From contig CAKRWT010000002.1 in assembly GCA_934418125.1 (NCBI GenBank), positions 104,879 to 168,878 on the forward strand: 64,000 nt of DNA, read 5' to 3'. A program made the translations under genes and the position numbers. Each line of letters begins with the position of its first letter. Positions within the stretch are counted from its first letter, which is position 1. Below are positions 1 to 8,138 of the stretch, one piece after another. Below the pieces are notes generated by a model. The model saw only the letters and a list, made by a program, of their open reading frames with translations. It did no database searches and had not been told where the DNA came from. The DNA comes from an uncultured Lachnospiraceae bacterium. Lineage in GTDB: Bacteria > Bacillota > Clostridia > Lachnospirales > Lachnospiraceae.

Positions 1-1
1 T

Positions 2-421
2 AATATACTGACGCCTTTTGAATGTGGTTCCTTCACGAAGCTTTTCTCGAAGGACAGAGCCAATAAATATTTTGCAAAGAACATGGTTGTTTTCTTTGCG
101 GGAGGTACAGGACATCCTTATTTCTCTACAGATACCGGTGTGGTGCTTCGTGCCATTGAGGTCGAGGCAGATGTCATTCTGTTAGCTAAGGCAGTTGATG
201 GGGTCTATGATGATGACCCGAGAATGAATCCGGCGGCTAAGAAGTATGAAGAAGTCAGCATCAATGAGGTTATTGAGAAAAATCTGCAGGTGGTGGATAT
301 GACAGCTTCGATTCTGGCAAGGGACAATAAGATGCCAATGTGGGTTTTCGGCTTAAACGAAGAAAACAGCATTGTCAATACGGTAAAAGGTAATTTTAAC
401 GGTACAAAAGTAACCGTATAG
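2..421 (+). CDS. pyrH: UMP kinase, C-terminal part (5' end outside window)
   Basis: Last 139 residues of uridylate kinase, which phosphorylates UMP to UDP in pyrimidine nucleotide synthesis. The frame is open from base 2, so the start lies upstream of the window. The segment FFAGGTGHPYFSTDTG and the following AIEVEADVILLAKAVDGVYDDDP are typical of the amino-acid-kinase fold of bacterial PyrH (nucleotide-binding half). It lies 35 bases before frr, the usual pyrH-frr arrangement in Firmicutes. Nothing is odd in the visible part. Confidence 0.93.
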   Translation, partial: NILTPFECGSFTKLFSKDRANKYFAKNMVVFFAGGTGHPYFSTDTGVVLRAIEVEADVILLAKAVDGVYDDDPRMNPAAKKYEEVSINEVIEKNLQVVDMTASILARDNKMPMWVFGLNEENSIVNTVKGNFNGTKVTV

Positions 422-456
422 AAGGATAGAAATGTAGATAATTGGAGGATAATAAC

Positions 457-1008
457 ATGGATGCAAGATTAAAACCATACGAAGAGAAGATGCAGAAGGC
501 ATACGATTTCTTAGTGACAGATTTTGGAGCAATCCGTGCAGGACGTGCGAATCCACATGTACTGGATAAAATTAAAGTAGATTATTATGGAACGCCTACA
601 CCGATTCAACAGGTAGGTAATATTACAGTTCCGGAAGCAAGAATTATTCAGATTGCTCCTTGGGAGAAGAGCCTGATTAAGGAAATTGAGAAAGCAATTA
701 TGATGTCAGATGTAGGAATTACCCCATCCAATGATGGAGCCATTATTCGTCTGGTTTTCCCTGAACTTACCGAGGAACGCAGAAAGGAACTGGTAAAGGA
801 CGTTAAGAAGCGTGGCGAGGAGAATAAAGTGGTAATCCGTAACGTAAGACGTGATGGGAATGACGCTTTTAAGAAACTGGCTAAAACAGAAGTCTCTGAG
901 GATGAGATTAAGGAGTTGGAAGACGGACTGCAGAAACTGACAGATAAGTTTGTCAAGGACATTGATAAACTGGTAGAAGAGAAATCAAAAGAGATTCTGA
1001 CCGTATAG
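457..1008 (+). CDS. frr: Ribosome recycling factor
   Basis: RRF, 183 residues, splits post-termination 70S ribosomes together with EF-G. The protein begins MDARLKPYEEKMQ, carries the GAIRAGRANPHVLDKIKVDYYG segment near residues 25-46 and a helical C-terminus, all standard for the family, as is the length. I chose ATG 457 over a TTG at 442 because a GGAGG sits at 444-448, inside that longer frame, about 8 bases before the ATG. It is probably cotranscribed with pyrH and uppS. Confidence 0.96.
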   Translation: MDARLKPYEEKMQKAYDFLVTDFGAIRAGRANPHVLDKIKVDYYGTPTPIQQVGNITVPEARIIQIAPWEKSLIKEIEKAIMMSDVGITPSNDGAIIRLVFPELTEERRKELVKDVKKRGEENKVVIRNVRRDGNDAFKKLAKTEVSEDEIKELEDGLQKLTDKFVKDIDKLVEEKSKEILTV

Positions 1009-1104
1009 GATAGAAAAAGGCAGACAGCATGAGAGAGGGGCGCACAGGATGAGAGGTTCTGTTGTCCCCTTTTCCTTTATGGGATAGCAGAAATGAGGAT
1101 TAAG

Positions 1105-1824
1105 ATGGAAGAAACAAAAAAAGTACCCCATCATGTTGCCATCATACTGGATGGAAACGGCAGATGGGCAAAGAGTAAAGGAATGCCCCGGAATTATGGA
1201 CATATGCAGGGAGCAAAAACAGTAGAGGTAATCTGTGAAGAGGCTTATAAGATGGGAATACAGTATCTGACTGTGTATGCTTTTTCAACAGAGAACTGGA
1301 ACAGACCCCAGGATGAAGTCGATGCGCTGATGAAGCTGCTGCGCAATTATATGAAGACTTGCTTAAAGACGGCAGCCAAGAATAATATGTGTGTCCGTGT
1401 TATCGGTGAGAAAAGCCGGTTGGATGAGGATATCAGGAACCGTATAGCAGAGCTGGAAGAGGCGACAAAGAACAATACCGGATTGCATTTTCAGATTGCC
1501 ATCAATTATGGTGGAAGGGATGAAATCGTCCGGGCGGTAAAAAAACTGGCACAACAGGTTTCCGATGGAACGTTACAGCCGGAAACTATTACGGAACAAA
1601 CGATTAGTGACACTCTGGATACCCATGGAATTCCGGAGCCTGATTTGTTAATCAGAACCTGTAATGAGCTGCGGATTTCTAATTTTCTGCTATGGCAGCT
1701 GGCTTACACGGAGTTTTATTTTACGCCGGTGGCATGGCCTGATTTTACCAAAGAAGAATTGGAGAAGGCCGTAGAGGCATATAATAGAAGAGACAGAAGA
1801 TATGGTCTTGTAAAGGACGAATAG
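1105..1824 (+). CDS. uppS: Undecaprenyl diphosphate synthase (cis-prenyltransferase)
   Basis: Makes the C55 lipid carrier for peptidoglycan and wall polymers from farnesyl-PP and isopentenyl-PP. About 239 residues, normal size. The DGNGRWAKSKG motif near the N-terminus holds the catalytic Asp, and STENW and SNFLLWQLAYTEFYF are also present. The usual RT-S/G-G-E-x-R stretch reads RTCNELR, so Arg, Glu and Arg are kept but the small residues between are replaced. Start: ATG 1105 is preceded by GAGGA at 1095-1099; an in-frame ATG at 1093 lacks its own ribosome site. Downstream cdsA follows after 13 bases. Confidence 0.93.
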   Translation: MEETKKVPHHVAIILDGNGRWAKSKGMPRNYGHMQGAKTVEVICEEAYKMGIQYLTVYAFSTENWNRPQDEVDALMKLLRNYMKTCLKTAAKNNMCVRVIGEKSRLDEDIRNRIAELEEATKNNTGLHFQIAINYGGRDEIVRAVKKLAQQVSDGTLQPETITEQTISDTLDTHGIPEPDLLIRTCNELRISNFLLWQLAYTEFYFTPVAWPDFTKEELEKAVEAYNRRDRRYGLVKDE

Positions 1825-1837
1825 GAAGGTGCAGAGA

Positions 1838-2710
1838 ATGTTTCGTACGAGATTGATAAGTGGTGTTGTGCTGGTAATCATAGCCCTTGCGACAATTATG
1901 ACAGGCGGCATTGTACTGGCACTGGTATTAGGTGCTATTTCCCTGATTGCCTATCGGGAACTGACGAAGGCGTGTAAGGTAGGAAACCGGGAACAGGGGT
2001 TCTGCGCACTGGAGATAGCCGGGTTTGTGATGACGGTGCTGTATTATATCGCTCTTTTTGTAATGGTTGGGAGTGTGGATATTCATGAGGCACTGTCTGC
2101 CGTGTATCCGGTGGTCATGGTGGCAATTGTATTGACGCTTCTGGTTATGCTGTTTATCTATGTATTTACGTTTCCAACTTATAAAGCGGGTCAGATTATG
2201 GCAGCAGTATTTTCTTTCCTGTATGCACCGGTCATGCTATCCTTTATCTACCTCATCCGGGAAGGCTTTGCGGAAGGAAATTTTCTGGTGTGGTTTGTAT
2301 TTCTGTGCTCATGGGGAAGCGATACCTGTGCCTATGCAGTGGGCGTATTGTTTGGCAAGCATAAGATGACACCGAAGCTTAGCCCGAAAAAGTCGGTAGA
2401 AGGTGCCATTGGCGGCATCGTGGGAGCAGCTTTATTATTTGTGCTGTATACACACTTTGTCATCAATCATTATACCGATGCGTATCTGCCTCTGGCATTA
2501 GCCGCTCTGTTAGGAGCGATTGGGGCACTGGTTTCCATGATTGGAGATTTGGCTGCATCGGCTATTAAACGTGACCATGACATTAAAGATTACGGCAAAC
2601 TGATTCCGGGACATGGGGGTATTATGGACCGGTTTGACAGTGTGATTATTGCAACGCCCCTTATTTTTATCGGGCTGGCACTGCTTAGTCAGTTAGAGGG
2701 CATTTTGTAG
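1838..2710 (+). CDS. cdsA: Phosphatidate cytidylyltransferase
   Basis: Integral membrane enzyme making CDP-diacylglycerol from phosphatidic acid and CTP, the branch point of phospholipid synthesis. About 290 residues, many hydrophobic helices, and the C-terminal family signature SAIKRDHDIKDYG followed by IPGHGGIMDRFDS. ATG 1838 is preferred over GTG 1829 because AGGAAGG at 1823-1829 is correctly spaced for it. It sits in the usual uppS-cdsA-dxr-rseP order, 12 bases before dxr. Confidence 0.93.
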   Translation: MFRTRLISGVVLVIIALATIMTGGIVLALVLGAISLIAYRELTKACKVGNREQGFCALEIAGFVMTVLYYIALFVMVGSVDIHEALSAVYPVVMVAIVLTLLVMLFIYVFTFPTYKAGQIMAAVFSFLYAPVMLSFIYLIREGFAEGNFLVWFVFLCSWGSDTCAYAVGVLFGKHKMTPKLSPKKSVEGAIGGIVGAALLFVLYTHFVINHYTDAYLPLALAALLGAIGALVSMIGDLAASAIKRDHDIKDYGKLIPGHGGIMDRFDSVIIATPLIFIGLALLSQLEGIL

Positions 2711-2722
2711 AGGAAGATAACG

Positions 2723-3871
2723 ATGAAGAAAATAGGTATACTCGGTTCTACAGGTTCCATTGGAACCCAGACATTGGACATTGTAAGAAAAGAAAAAGAT
2801 TTGCAGGTCGTTTCTATGGCAGCAGGCTCTAATGTAGAGTTGATGGAAAAACAGGTCAGAGAATTTCATCCACGGCTAGTTGCCATGTGGAGTGAAAAGG
2901 CAGCAGAAGAGTTGCGCATCCGGCTGGGTGATATGCCGGTAAAGGTCGTATGCGGCATGGATGGTCTGATTGAAGTATCGACAGCAGAGGAAATGGAAGT
3001 ATTAGTAACCGGAATTGTGGGCATGATTGGAATAAGACCTACGATTGCAGCGATTGAGAGCGGTAAGGCAATTGCCCTTGCCAATAAGGAAACACTGGTT
3101 ACTGCAGGACATATTATCATGCCACTGGCGGCAAAGCATCAAGTGCCGATTCTGCCAGTGGACAGTGAACACAGCGCGATTTTCCAGTCTTTAAATGGAG
3201 AAAACAGAGCCCGCGTGAGCAAAATCCTACTGACTGCTTCGGGAGGACCATTCCGTGGCAAAACAAAAGCAGAACTGATGCAGATGACTGTGGAGGATGC
3301 CTTAAAGCACCCTAACTGGTCTATGGGCAAAAAGGTAACCATTGATTCCGCATCCTTGTGCAACAAAGGGCTGGAAGTGATGGAGGCAAAATGGCTTTTT
3401 GATGTGGAATTGGACCAGATTCAGGTATTGATTCATCCACAGAGTATAGTCCATTCCGGCGTAGAATTTGTAGATGGTGGAATTATGGCACAGCTTGGTG
3501 TGCCAGATATGAAGCTCCCGATTCAGTATGCGCTGTTTTATCCGGACAGAAGACCGATGGATAATGGCAGAGTGGATTTCTTCCGGCTTAGACAACTGAC
3601 CTTTGAAGAGCCGGATACAGAGACTTTCCGGGGACTGGCACTGGCCTATCGGGCAGCCAGAACAGGAGGCTCTCTGCCTACGGTATTTAATGCGGCAAAT
3701 GAGAAAGCGGTGGCATTGTTCTTACAGAAGAAGATTCGGTTCTTGCAGATACCAGAGCTGATAGAGGCGTCCATGGAAGCCCATCAGGTAGTGGAGAACC
3801 CTTCTGTGGAAGAAATTCTGGAAACAGAACAGGCTACCTATGAGTTTATCAAGCAGAAGTTTGGAGAATGA
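2723..3871 (+). CDS. dxr: 1-deoxy-D-xylulose 5-phosphate reductoisomerase
   Basis: First committed step of the MEP isoprenoid pathway: DXP plus NADPH to MEP. 382 residues. N-terminal NADPH-binding GSTGSIGTQTLDIV, metal and substrate motifs PVDSEHSAIFQ and TASGGPF, and KKVTIDSASLCNKGLE in the middle are all present. The product feeds the pathway completed by ispG further along the window, and its isoprenoid end product is used by UppS upstream. The stop at 3869-3871 is followed closely by rseP. Confidence 0.96.
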   Translation: MKKIGILGSTGSIGTQTLDIVRKEKDLQVVSMAAGSNVELMEKQVREFHPRLVAMWSEKAAEELRIRLGDMPVKVVCGMDGLIEVSTAEEMEVLVTGIVGMIGIRPTIAAIESGKAIALANKETLVTAGHIIMPLAAKHQVPILPVDSEHSAIFQSLNGENRARVSKILLTASGGPFRGKTKAELMQMTVEDALKHPNWSMGKKVTIDSASLCNKGLEVMEAKWLFDVELDQIQVLIHPQSIVHSGVEFVDGGIMAQLGVPDMKLPIQYALFYPDRRPMDNGRVDFFRLRQLTFEEPDTETFRGLALAYRAARTGGSLPTVFNAANEKAVALFLQKKIRFLQIPELIEASMEAHQVVENPSVEEILETEQATYEFIKQKFGE

Positions 3872-3875
3872 TACA

Positions 3876-5015
3876 TTGATTAAGACGATTATACTATTTC
3901 TAATTGTATTTGGAATTGTGGTAATCTCCCATGAGTTTGGACATTACATTATCGGGAGAAAAAGCGGTATCAGGGTGCTGGAATTTTTTGTGGGAATGGG
4001 ACCGACGCTCTTTTCCTTTGAAAAGGGAGGCACCAAATATTCCCTGAAGTTGTTTCCTATCGGAGGAGCCTGTATGTTTGACGGTGAAGATGGGCTTCAC
4101 GGAACAGAGGACGAAGGAAAAGAGAAAAAAAGCCTTCATGAGATGGCAGGCATAGAGAGCCCGAAGGAAAAAGAGGAAAAAACACCTGTTATGATACAGC
4201 AGGAGGGCTGTGCTTTTAATGAAGCGGGTGTCTGGAAACGGATTGCTACTGTTTTTGCAGGTCCTTTTTTCAATTTTCTGCTAGCCTTTGTTTTTGCGCT
4301 GATTATTGTAGCTTTTACGGGAACCGACAGACCAGTGGTTATGGGATTTATGGAGAATTCCGCGGTGGAGCAGGCGGGTTTACAGGTAGGCGATGTGATT
4401 ACCAGAATCGGACACGAGCGGATTCATCTGTATCGGGAAGTCAGCCTGATATCGGCACTGAACGAAGGAGAAACCCTGGAAATCCATTATACCAGGGATG
4501 GCGAGAAAAGGGTTGCTATGGTAACCCCTGTGTATGATGAGGAAGCCGGCAGATACTATCTGGGATTGATGGGAGCCGGCGAGTACATTAAATGCAATCC
4601 CATCCAGGTGTTCCAGTACAGCTTCTATGAGGTGGAATACTGGGTAAAAGCCACTTATAAAAGTATCGGTATGCTGTTAAGTGGGCAGGCAACTAAGGAT
4701 GATGTATCGGGACCTGTGGGAATTGCCCAGTTCGTAGGAGACACCTATGAGGAAGCCAAGGGTTATGGCGTGTCTACCGTTATCTTTACCATGATGAATA
4801 TCGTGATTCTGCTTTCCGTTAATATTGGCATTATGAACCTGCTGCCATTACCAGCATTGGATGGTGGCAGACTGATATTTATGTTTGTGGAAGTTATCCG
4901 TGGCAAGCCTGTACCACCGGAAAAGGAAGGCATTGTACACTTTGCCGGACTGGTGGTATTGATGATTCTGATGGTTTTTGTGATGTATAATGATATTATG
5001 AAGCTGGTGCATTAG
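3876..5015 (+). CDS. rseP: Site-2 (RIP) zinc metalloprotease
   Basis: Membrane-embedded protease for regulated intramembrane proteolysis, typically of anti-sigma factors or remnant signal peptides. The first helix carries the zinc motif HEFGH; a PDZ domain lies in the middle (VEQAGLQVGDVITRIG); the C-terminal NLLPLPALDGGR motif gives the third ligand. Between the first zinc motif and the second hydrophobic segment there is a charged Glu/Lys-rich insertion of roughly 45 residues, longer than in many homologues. Start is uncertain: TTG 3876 has GGAG at 3863-3866, whereas ATG 3840, inside dxr, has no visible ribosome site. Confidence 0.9.
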   Translation: MIKTIILFLIVFGIVVISHEFGHYIIGRKSGIRVLEFFVGMGPTLFSFEKGGTKYSLKLFPIGGACMFDGEDGLHGTEDEGKEKKSLHEMAGIESPKEKEEKTPVMIQQEGCAFNEAGVWKRIATVFAGPFFNFLLAFVFALIIVAFTGTDRPVVMGFMENSAVEQAGLQVGDVITRIGHERIHLYREVSLISALNEGETLEIHYTRDGEKRVAMVTPVYDEEAGRYYLGLMGAGEYIKCNPIQVFQYSFYEVEYWVKATYKSIGMLLSGQATKDDVSGPVGIAQFVGDTYEEAKGYGVSTVIFTMMNIVILLSVNIGIMNLLPLPALDGGRLIFMFVEVIRGKPVPPEKEGIVHFAGLVVLMILMVFVMYNDIMKLVH

Positions 5016-5030
5016 TGCACCGGCTTTTTA
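5002..5030 (+). terminator. Rho-independent terminator overlapping the rseP stop
   Basis: A 10-bp stem (5002-5011 with 5016-5025, one G-U pair, loop TTAG) is followed by a T run. The rseP stop codon lies in the loop. It ends the uppS-rseP unit and separates it from the signalling cassette. Confidence 0.85.
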
Positions 5031-5034
5031 TATA

Positions 5035-5059
5035 TTATGGCGATGTGGAAAATGCACGC
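5035..5059 (+). repeat. 25-bp post-terminator element, copy 1
   Basis: The 25 bases match 33697-33721 at 22 positions. Both copies start directly after a terminator T-tract, share the TTATGGCGA beginning and the AAAATGCACGC end, and precede a new gene. Function unknown. Confidence 0.5.
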
Positions 5060-5075
5060 GCTGGCGCAGAGGTAC

Positions 5076-5104
5076 TTGTATTCTTTCGCAAGATACTTTA
5101 TACT
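5076..5104 (+). promoter_or_regulatory. Sigma-A-type promoter of the signalling cassette
   Basis: TTGTAT (5076-5081), 17-base spacer, TATACT (5099-5104). It lies after the rseP terminator and about 90 bases before the PP2C start, so the cassette probably has its own transcription start. Confidence 0.65.
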
Positions 5105-5196
5105 GAATCTATCCGCTTCCACTCTGGAAGCAAAAGTATCCGCGGGATTCCCGCAAATATTCCTATGTAAAGTCTGGTGTATGGAAAAGGAGAACT

Positions 5197-5955
5197 ATGC
5201 AGTATTTCACAAATGTATATTGGAGTAAAGGCGAAGTGTCAGCAAAAAATCAGGATTCTGCCCTGTTATTACAAGCATTGACGGCAAGAGGAAGAATTCT
5301 TATGGCAGCAGTCTGTGACGGAATGGGTGGATACCCATCTGGCGAACTGGCAAGTGGGATGGTCACGGCACAGCTGCAGCAGTGGTTTTTTGATTCCCTG
5401 CTGCGGGCAATTGCCAAAAAGAAGCCTTTTTGGGTTATCCGCCGGTCTGTGGAGCGGCTGGTCTATCAGATGCAGAAATGTCTGCAGATTTATGGGAAAC
5501 AGGAACAGAGAAAGCTTGGTACAACCATGACGGTATTGATTCTGTGGGAAAAGCGGTATCTGGTCTTTCATCTGGGAGACAGCTGCGTCTATGGATTTCA
5601 CAGAAGGTGGTTCGGAAAAGAGAAAATCATAAAATTGACAAAAGGTCATCTGACCCAGGATAACAGGCTGACAAAATGTGTGGGAAGCTTTGGGTATTTT
5701 AAGCCCGATTATGAGCTGGGGATATGCTGCAATGGAGATGGATTTCTATTATGCAGCGATGGTTTTTGCAGAAAGATAGAGGAGGCAGAGCTGGCAGCAG
5801 GACTTTCGCCCGGAGCAATCCATGAGAAAAGGCAGATAGAGAACCGGTTGGTACAGATAGCCCTTCTGGGCAGAAAACGTGGAGAAACGGACAACCAGAC
5901 CGCTATTTACGTGAAGGTAAAGGAGAAACAGGAAGAAAGAGAAGGACTGTTATAA
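5197..5955 (+). CDS. PP2C-family Ser/Thr protein phosphatase
   Basis: Metal-dependent (Mn/Mg) phosphoprotein phosphatase, 252 residues, no membrane segment, so cytoplasmic. Visible PP2C motifs: KNQDSALL near residue 18, AVCDGMGGYPSGELAS near residue 38, HLGDSCVYGF near 126, FLLCSDGF near 180 and the terminal ETDNQTAI, which together supply the metal-binding aspartates. AAAGGAG lies just before ATG 5197. It is the first gene of a five-gene unit and precedes a Ser/Thr kinase by 24 bases, so by analogy with PrpC/Stp it probably reverses that kinase. The window holds no PASTA-type PrkC, so this is not the standard prpC-prkC pair in its usual context. Confidence 0.9.
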   Translation: MQYFTNVYWSKGEVSAKNQDSALLLQALTARGRILMAAVCDGMGGYPSGELASGMVTAQLQQWFFDSLLRAIAKKKPFWVIRRSVERLVYQMQKCLQIYGKQEQRKLGTTMTVLILWEKRYLVFHLGDSCVYGFHRRWFGKEKIIKLTKGHLTQDNRLTKCVGSFGYFKPDYELGICCNGDGFLLCSDGFCRKIEEAELAAGLSPGAIHEKRQIENRLVQIALLGRKRGETDNQTAIYVKVKEKQEEREGLL

Positions 5956-5979
5956 GCAGGAAAGAAAAGAGGGGAAGTA

Positions 5980-6999
5980 ATGGACAGTACCTATGAAGAA
6001 ATAAAAGGGGAAAGAGATGGGAAGACAAGATTACAAGGCAGATATGAAATAGGAGAGAAAATCGGCGAAGGTGGAATGGCAAGAGTATACAGAGGCTGGG
6101 ATAGTCATATCGGTCAAAAGGTAGCCATCAAAGTATTAAAACGAAAAGAGAAGGAAGCACAGGAAGCTTTCCGCCGGGAAGCAGCGCGCATGAAAGGGCT
6201 GCATCATCCGGGGATTCCGATACTCTATGATTTTTGGCAGGAAGAGGGAAAATGGTATCTGGTAATGGAATATCTGGAAGGCATTTCTCTGGAACAGTAT
6301 TTGTTAAAACAGGGGGCCATGCCGCAACAGCAGGCATTTCGTGGTATCTGGCAGCTGACACAGAGCCTGTCTTGTCTGCATGGGCAGAATCCACCACTCA
6401 TTTACTGCGATATGAAGCCTGCCAATATTCTGATGACGCCGGAAGGACACTGGAAGCTTCTTGATTTTGGTGCAGCCAGGGAAAAGGGGTATGACCGGAG
6501 CAGGTGGGAGAAAAATGCAGGTACTTATGGTTTTGCAGCCCCGGAGCAGACCGGGCAGGAAGGAGTTGGCAACAGAGTAGATGAAAGAAGCGACATCTAT
6601 GCTTTGGGAAAGACTTGGTATCATCTGCTGACCGGGCAAAATCCGGCACATGTTCCATACGGCTCCCAACCTCTCTCCTGCTATGTACCGGATCTGGTCG
6701 AAGGGACGGAACAGATTATCCGGAAAATGACAAGCCCACTGCCGGAAGAAAGATATCAGAGTACAGAGGAACTGGAACAGGTATTGGAAAAGCTGGAACA
6801 GAGTGATGGGAGATGGGATGGAAGAAACGGAAAAAAGGGTTGGAAACGAGGCAGAAAGAGTTTTTTTATCCGCAGAATTGAAGAGCAGATATGGCTGGCA
6901 CAGGCAAAGCAGGAGTATACTTTTTATCAGGATTCCTGTATAATGAAAAGCAGTCAATCAGGCAGGAGTGGACAAGCCGGTATTCCCGGGAAAGAGTAA
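5980..6999 (+). CDS. Soluble Hanks-type Ser/Thr protein kinase
   Basis: 339 residues with a complete protein kinase domain: glycine loop IGEGGMARVYRG near residue 28, VAIKVLK lysine near 50, catalytic loop YCDMKPANIL near 142, DFG near 161, and GTYGFAAPEQ in the activation/P+1 region. The usual HRD is YCD, so it is a non-RD kinase: the Arg that normally reads activation-loop phosphorylation is missing. There is no transmembrane helix and there are no PASTA repeats, unlike PrkC; the last 60 residues are basic and of unknown fold. It sits between a PP2C gene and two membrane-anchored BMP-type proteins, which could supply the missing extracellular sensing. Substrates are unknown. Confidence 0.92.
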   Translation: MDSTYEEIKGERDGKTRLQGRYEIGEKIGEGGMARVYRGWDSHIGQKVAIKVLKRKEKEAQEAFRREAARMKGLHHPGIPILYDFWQEEGKWYLVMEYLEGISLEQYLLKQGAMPQQQAFRGIWQLTQSLSCLHGQNPPLIYCDMKPANILMTPEGHWKLLDFGAAREKGYDRSRWEKNAGTYGFAAPEQTGQEGVGNRVDERSDIYALGKTWYHLLTGQNPAHVPYGSQPLSCYVPDLVEGTEQIIRKMTSPLPEERYQSTEELEQVLEKLEQSDGRWDGRNGKKGWKRGRKSFFIRRIEEQIWLAQAKQEYTFYQDSCIMKSSQSGRSGQAGIPGKE

Positions 7000-7024
7000 G
7001 GGTGCCGGGACAGGGAGTAGAGGA

Positions 7025-8125
7025 TTGAAGAGAATTGGTATTATCGCAGGAATCATTATGGCAGTGATAATTATAGGAATCCTGCTAATCAGTGGTGCGG
7101 AGAAAGAAACAGACGTTACGAAAGAGAAAACAAAAGTGGGGCTGATTCTGAATGACAGCTGCATGGACAGAACCTGGGGACAGTCCCATTATGAAGGACT
7201 GCTGCAAAGTGCACAGGATTTGAATCTGGAGATTATTTATGAAGAAAATGTACCAGAGGATGCAGCCTGTATGGGTGTGATGGAGAATATGATTGAGGAA
7301 GGCTGCCGGATTATTATCTGTGATTCGTTAAATTATGGGGACTGGGAATTACAGATGGCACAGAAGTATCCGGAGGTTTATTTTCTCCATGCCGGAGGAA
7401 CCCAGTATGCAAAGAATATGTCGTCCTATTTTGGACGGATATATCAGATGCGGTATTTAAGTGGTATTGTGGCTGGGTTACAGACGAAAACCAATGAAAT
7501 CGGTTATGTGGCAGCCTATCCTGTTTCGGAGGTTAACCGAGGTATCAATGCATTTACCTTAGGAGTACGCTCGGTCAACGAAGAGGCAACCGTATATGTG
7601 GAGTGGAGCGATACGTGGACGGAGGATGACCAGACGGAGGAAGCAACAGAAAGGCTGCTTGCAGGACACAACATAGATGTGCTGGCAATGCACACGAATT
7701 CTTTGCGGGTACTGGAAATAGCAGAAGAGAGTGGTATATGGTCTATCGGATATCATCTGGATAATGCAGAGCTGTTCCCCAATACTTTTCTGACAGCACC
7801 AGTGTGGAACTGGAGTTGTTTTTACGAACAGGTTATTATGGAATGTCTGCAGGAGAAGTTTGTGGGAAAAAACTACTGGGAAGGAGTAGAGGATGGTCTG
7901 GTAGAACTGTCACCTTTTACCAGCCATGTAGTGGCTGGTGCTGCCGAAAAGGTGGAAGAAGCAAGAGAACAGCTGGAAGAAGGAAGCTATGATGTATTTT
8001 ACGGACCTATTTATGATCAGGATGGGGTACTTAGAGTGGAAGCAGGGGAAAATATGTCAGATGCGGTATTGCTAAATGCATTTGACTGGTATGTAGAGGG
8101 AGTTGTTATTTGTGAAGAAGAATGA
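7025..8125 (+). CDS. Membrane-anchored BMP-family (PnrA/Med-like) binding protein 1
   Basis: About 366 residues: a signal-anchor helix at residues 4-24 (IGIIAGIIMAVIIIGILLIS), then an extracellular BMP-type periplasmic-binding domain. Family features: a GQSHYEGLL segment near the start of the domain, IGYVAAYPVSEVNRGINAF, a DVLAMHTNS stretch and the C-terminal DGVLRVEAGE region. BMP proteins known in other bacteria bind nucleosides; a ligand here is inferred only. No lipobox is visible and no ABC permease or ATPase genes follow, so a receptor role is likelier than transport. TTG 7025 with GGGAG at 7012-7016 is preferred to GTG 6968, which abuts its only purine-rich stretch and overlaps the kinase gene. 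Confidence 0.82.
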   Translation: MKRIGIIAGIIMAVIIIGILLISGAEKETDVTKEKTKVGLILNDSCMDRTWGQSHYEGLLQSAQDLNLEIIYEENVPEDAACMGVMENMIEEGCRIIICDSLNYGDWELQMAQKYPEVYFLHAGGTQYAKNMSSYFGRIYQMRYLSGIVAGLQTKTNEIGYVAAYPVSEVNRGINAFTLGVRSVNEEATVYVEWSDTWTEDDQTEEATERLLAGHNIDVLAMHTNSLRVLEIAEESGIWSIGYHLDNAELFPNTFLTAPVWNWSCFYEQVIMECLQEKFVGKNYWEGVEDGLVELSPFTSHVVAGAAEKVEEAREQLEEGSYDVFYGPIYDQDGVLRVEAGENMSDAVLLNAFDWYVEGVVICEEE

Positions 8126-8138
8126 GGGAATATACCGG

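Noticed and set aside
5037..5228. 63-codon plus frame between rseP and the PP2C gene
   Set aside because: No ribosome site, no recognisable motif, contains the predicted promoter of the cassette.
6304..6957. 217-codon minus-strand open frame inside the Ser/Thr kinase gene
   Set aside because: Antisense shadow of a kinase with complete motifs; cysteine-rich and motif-free.
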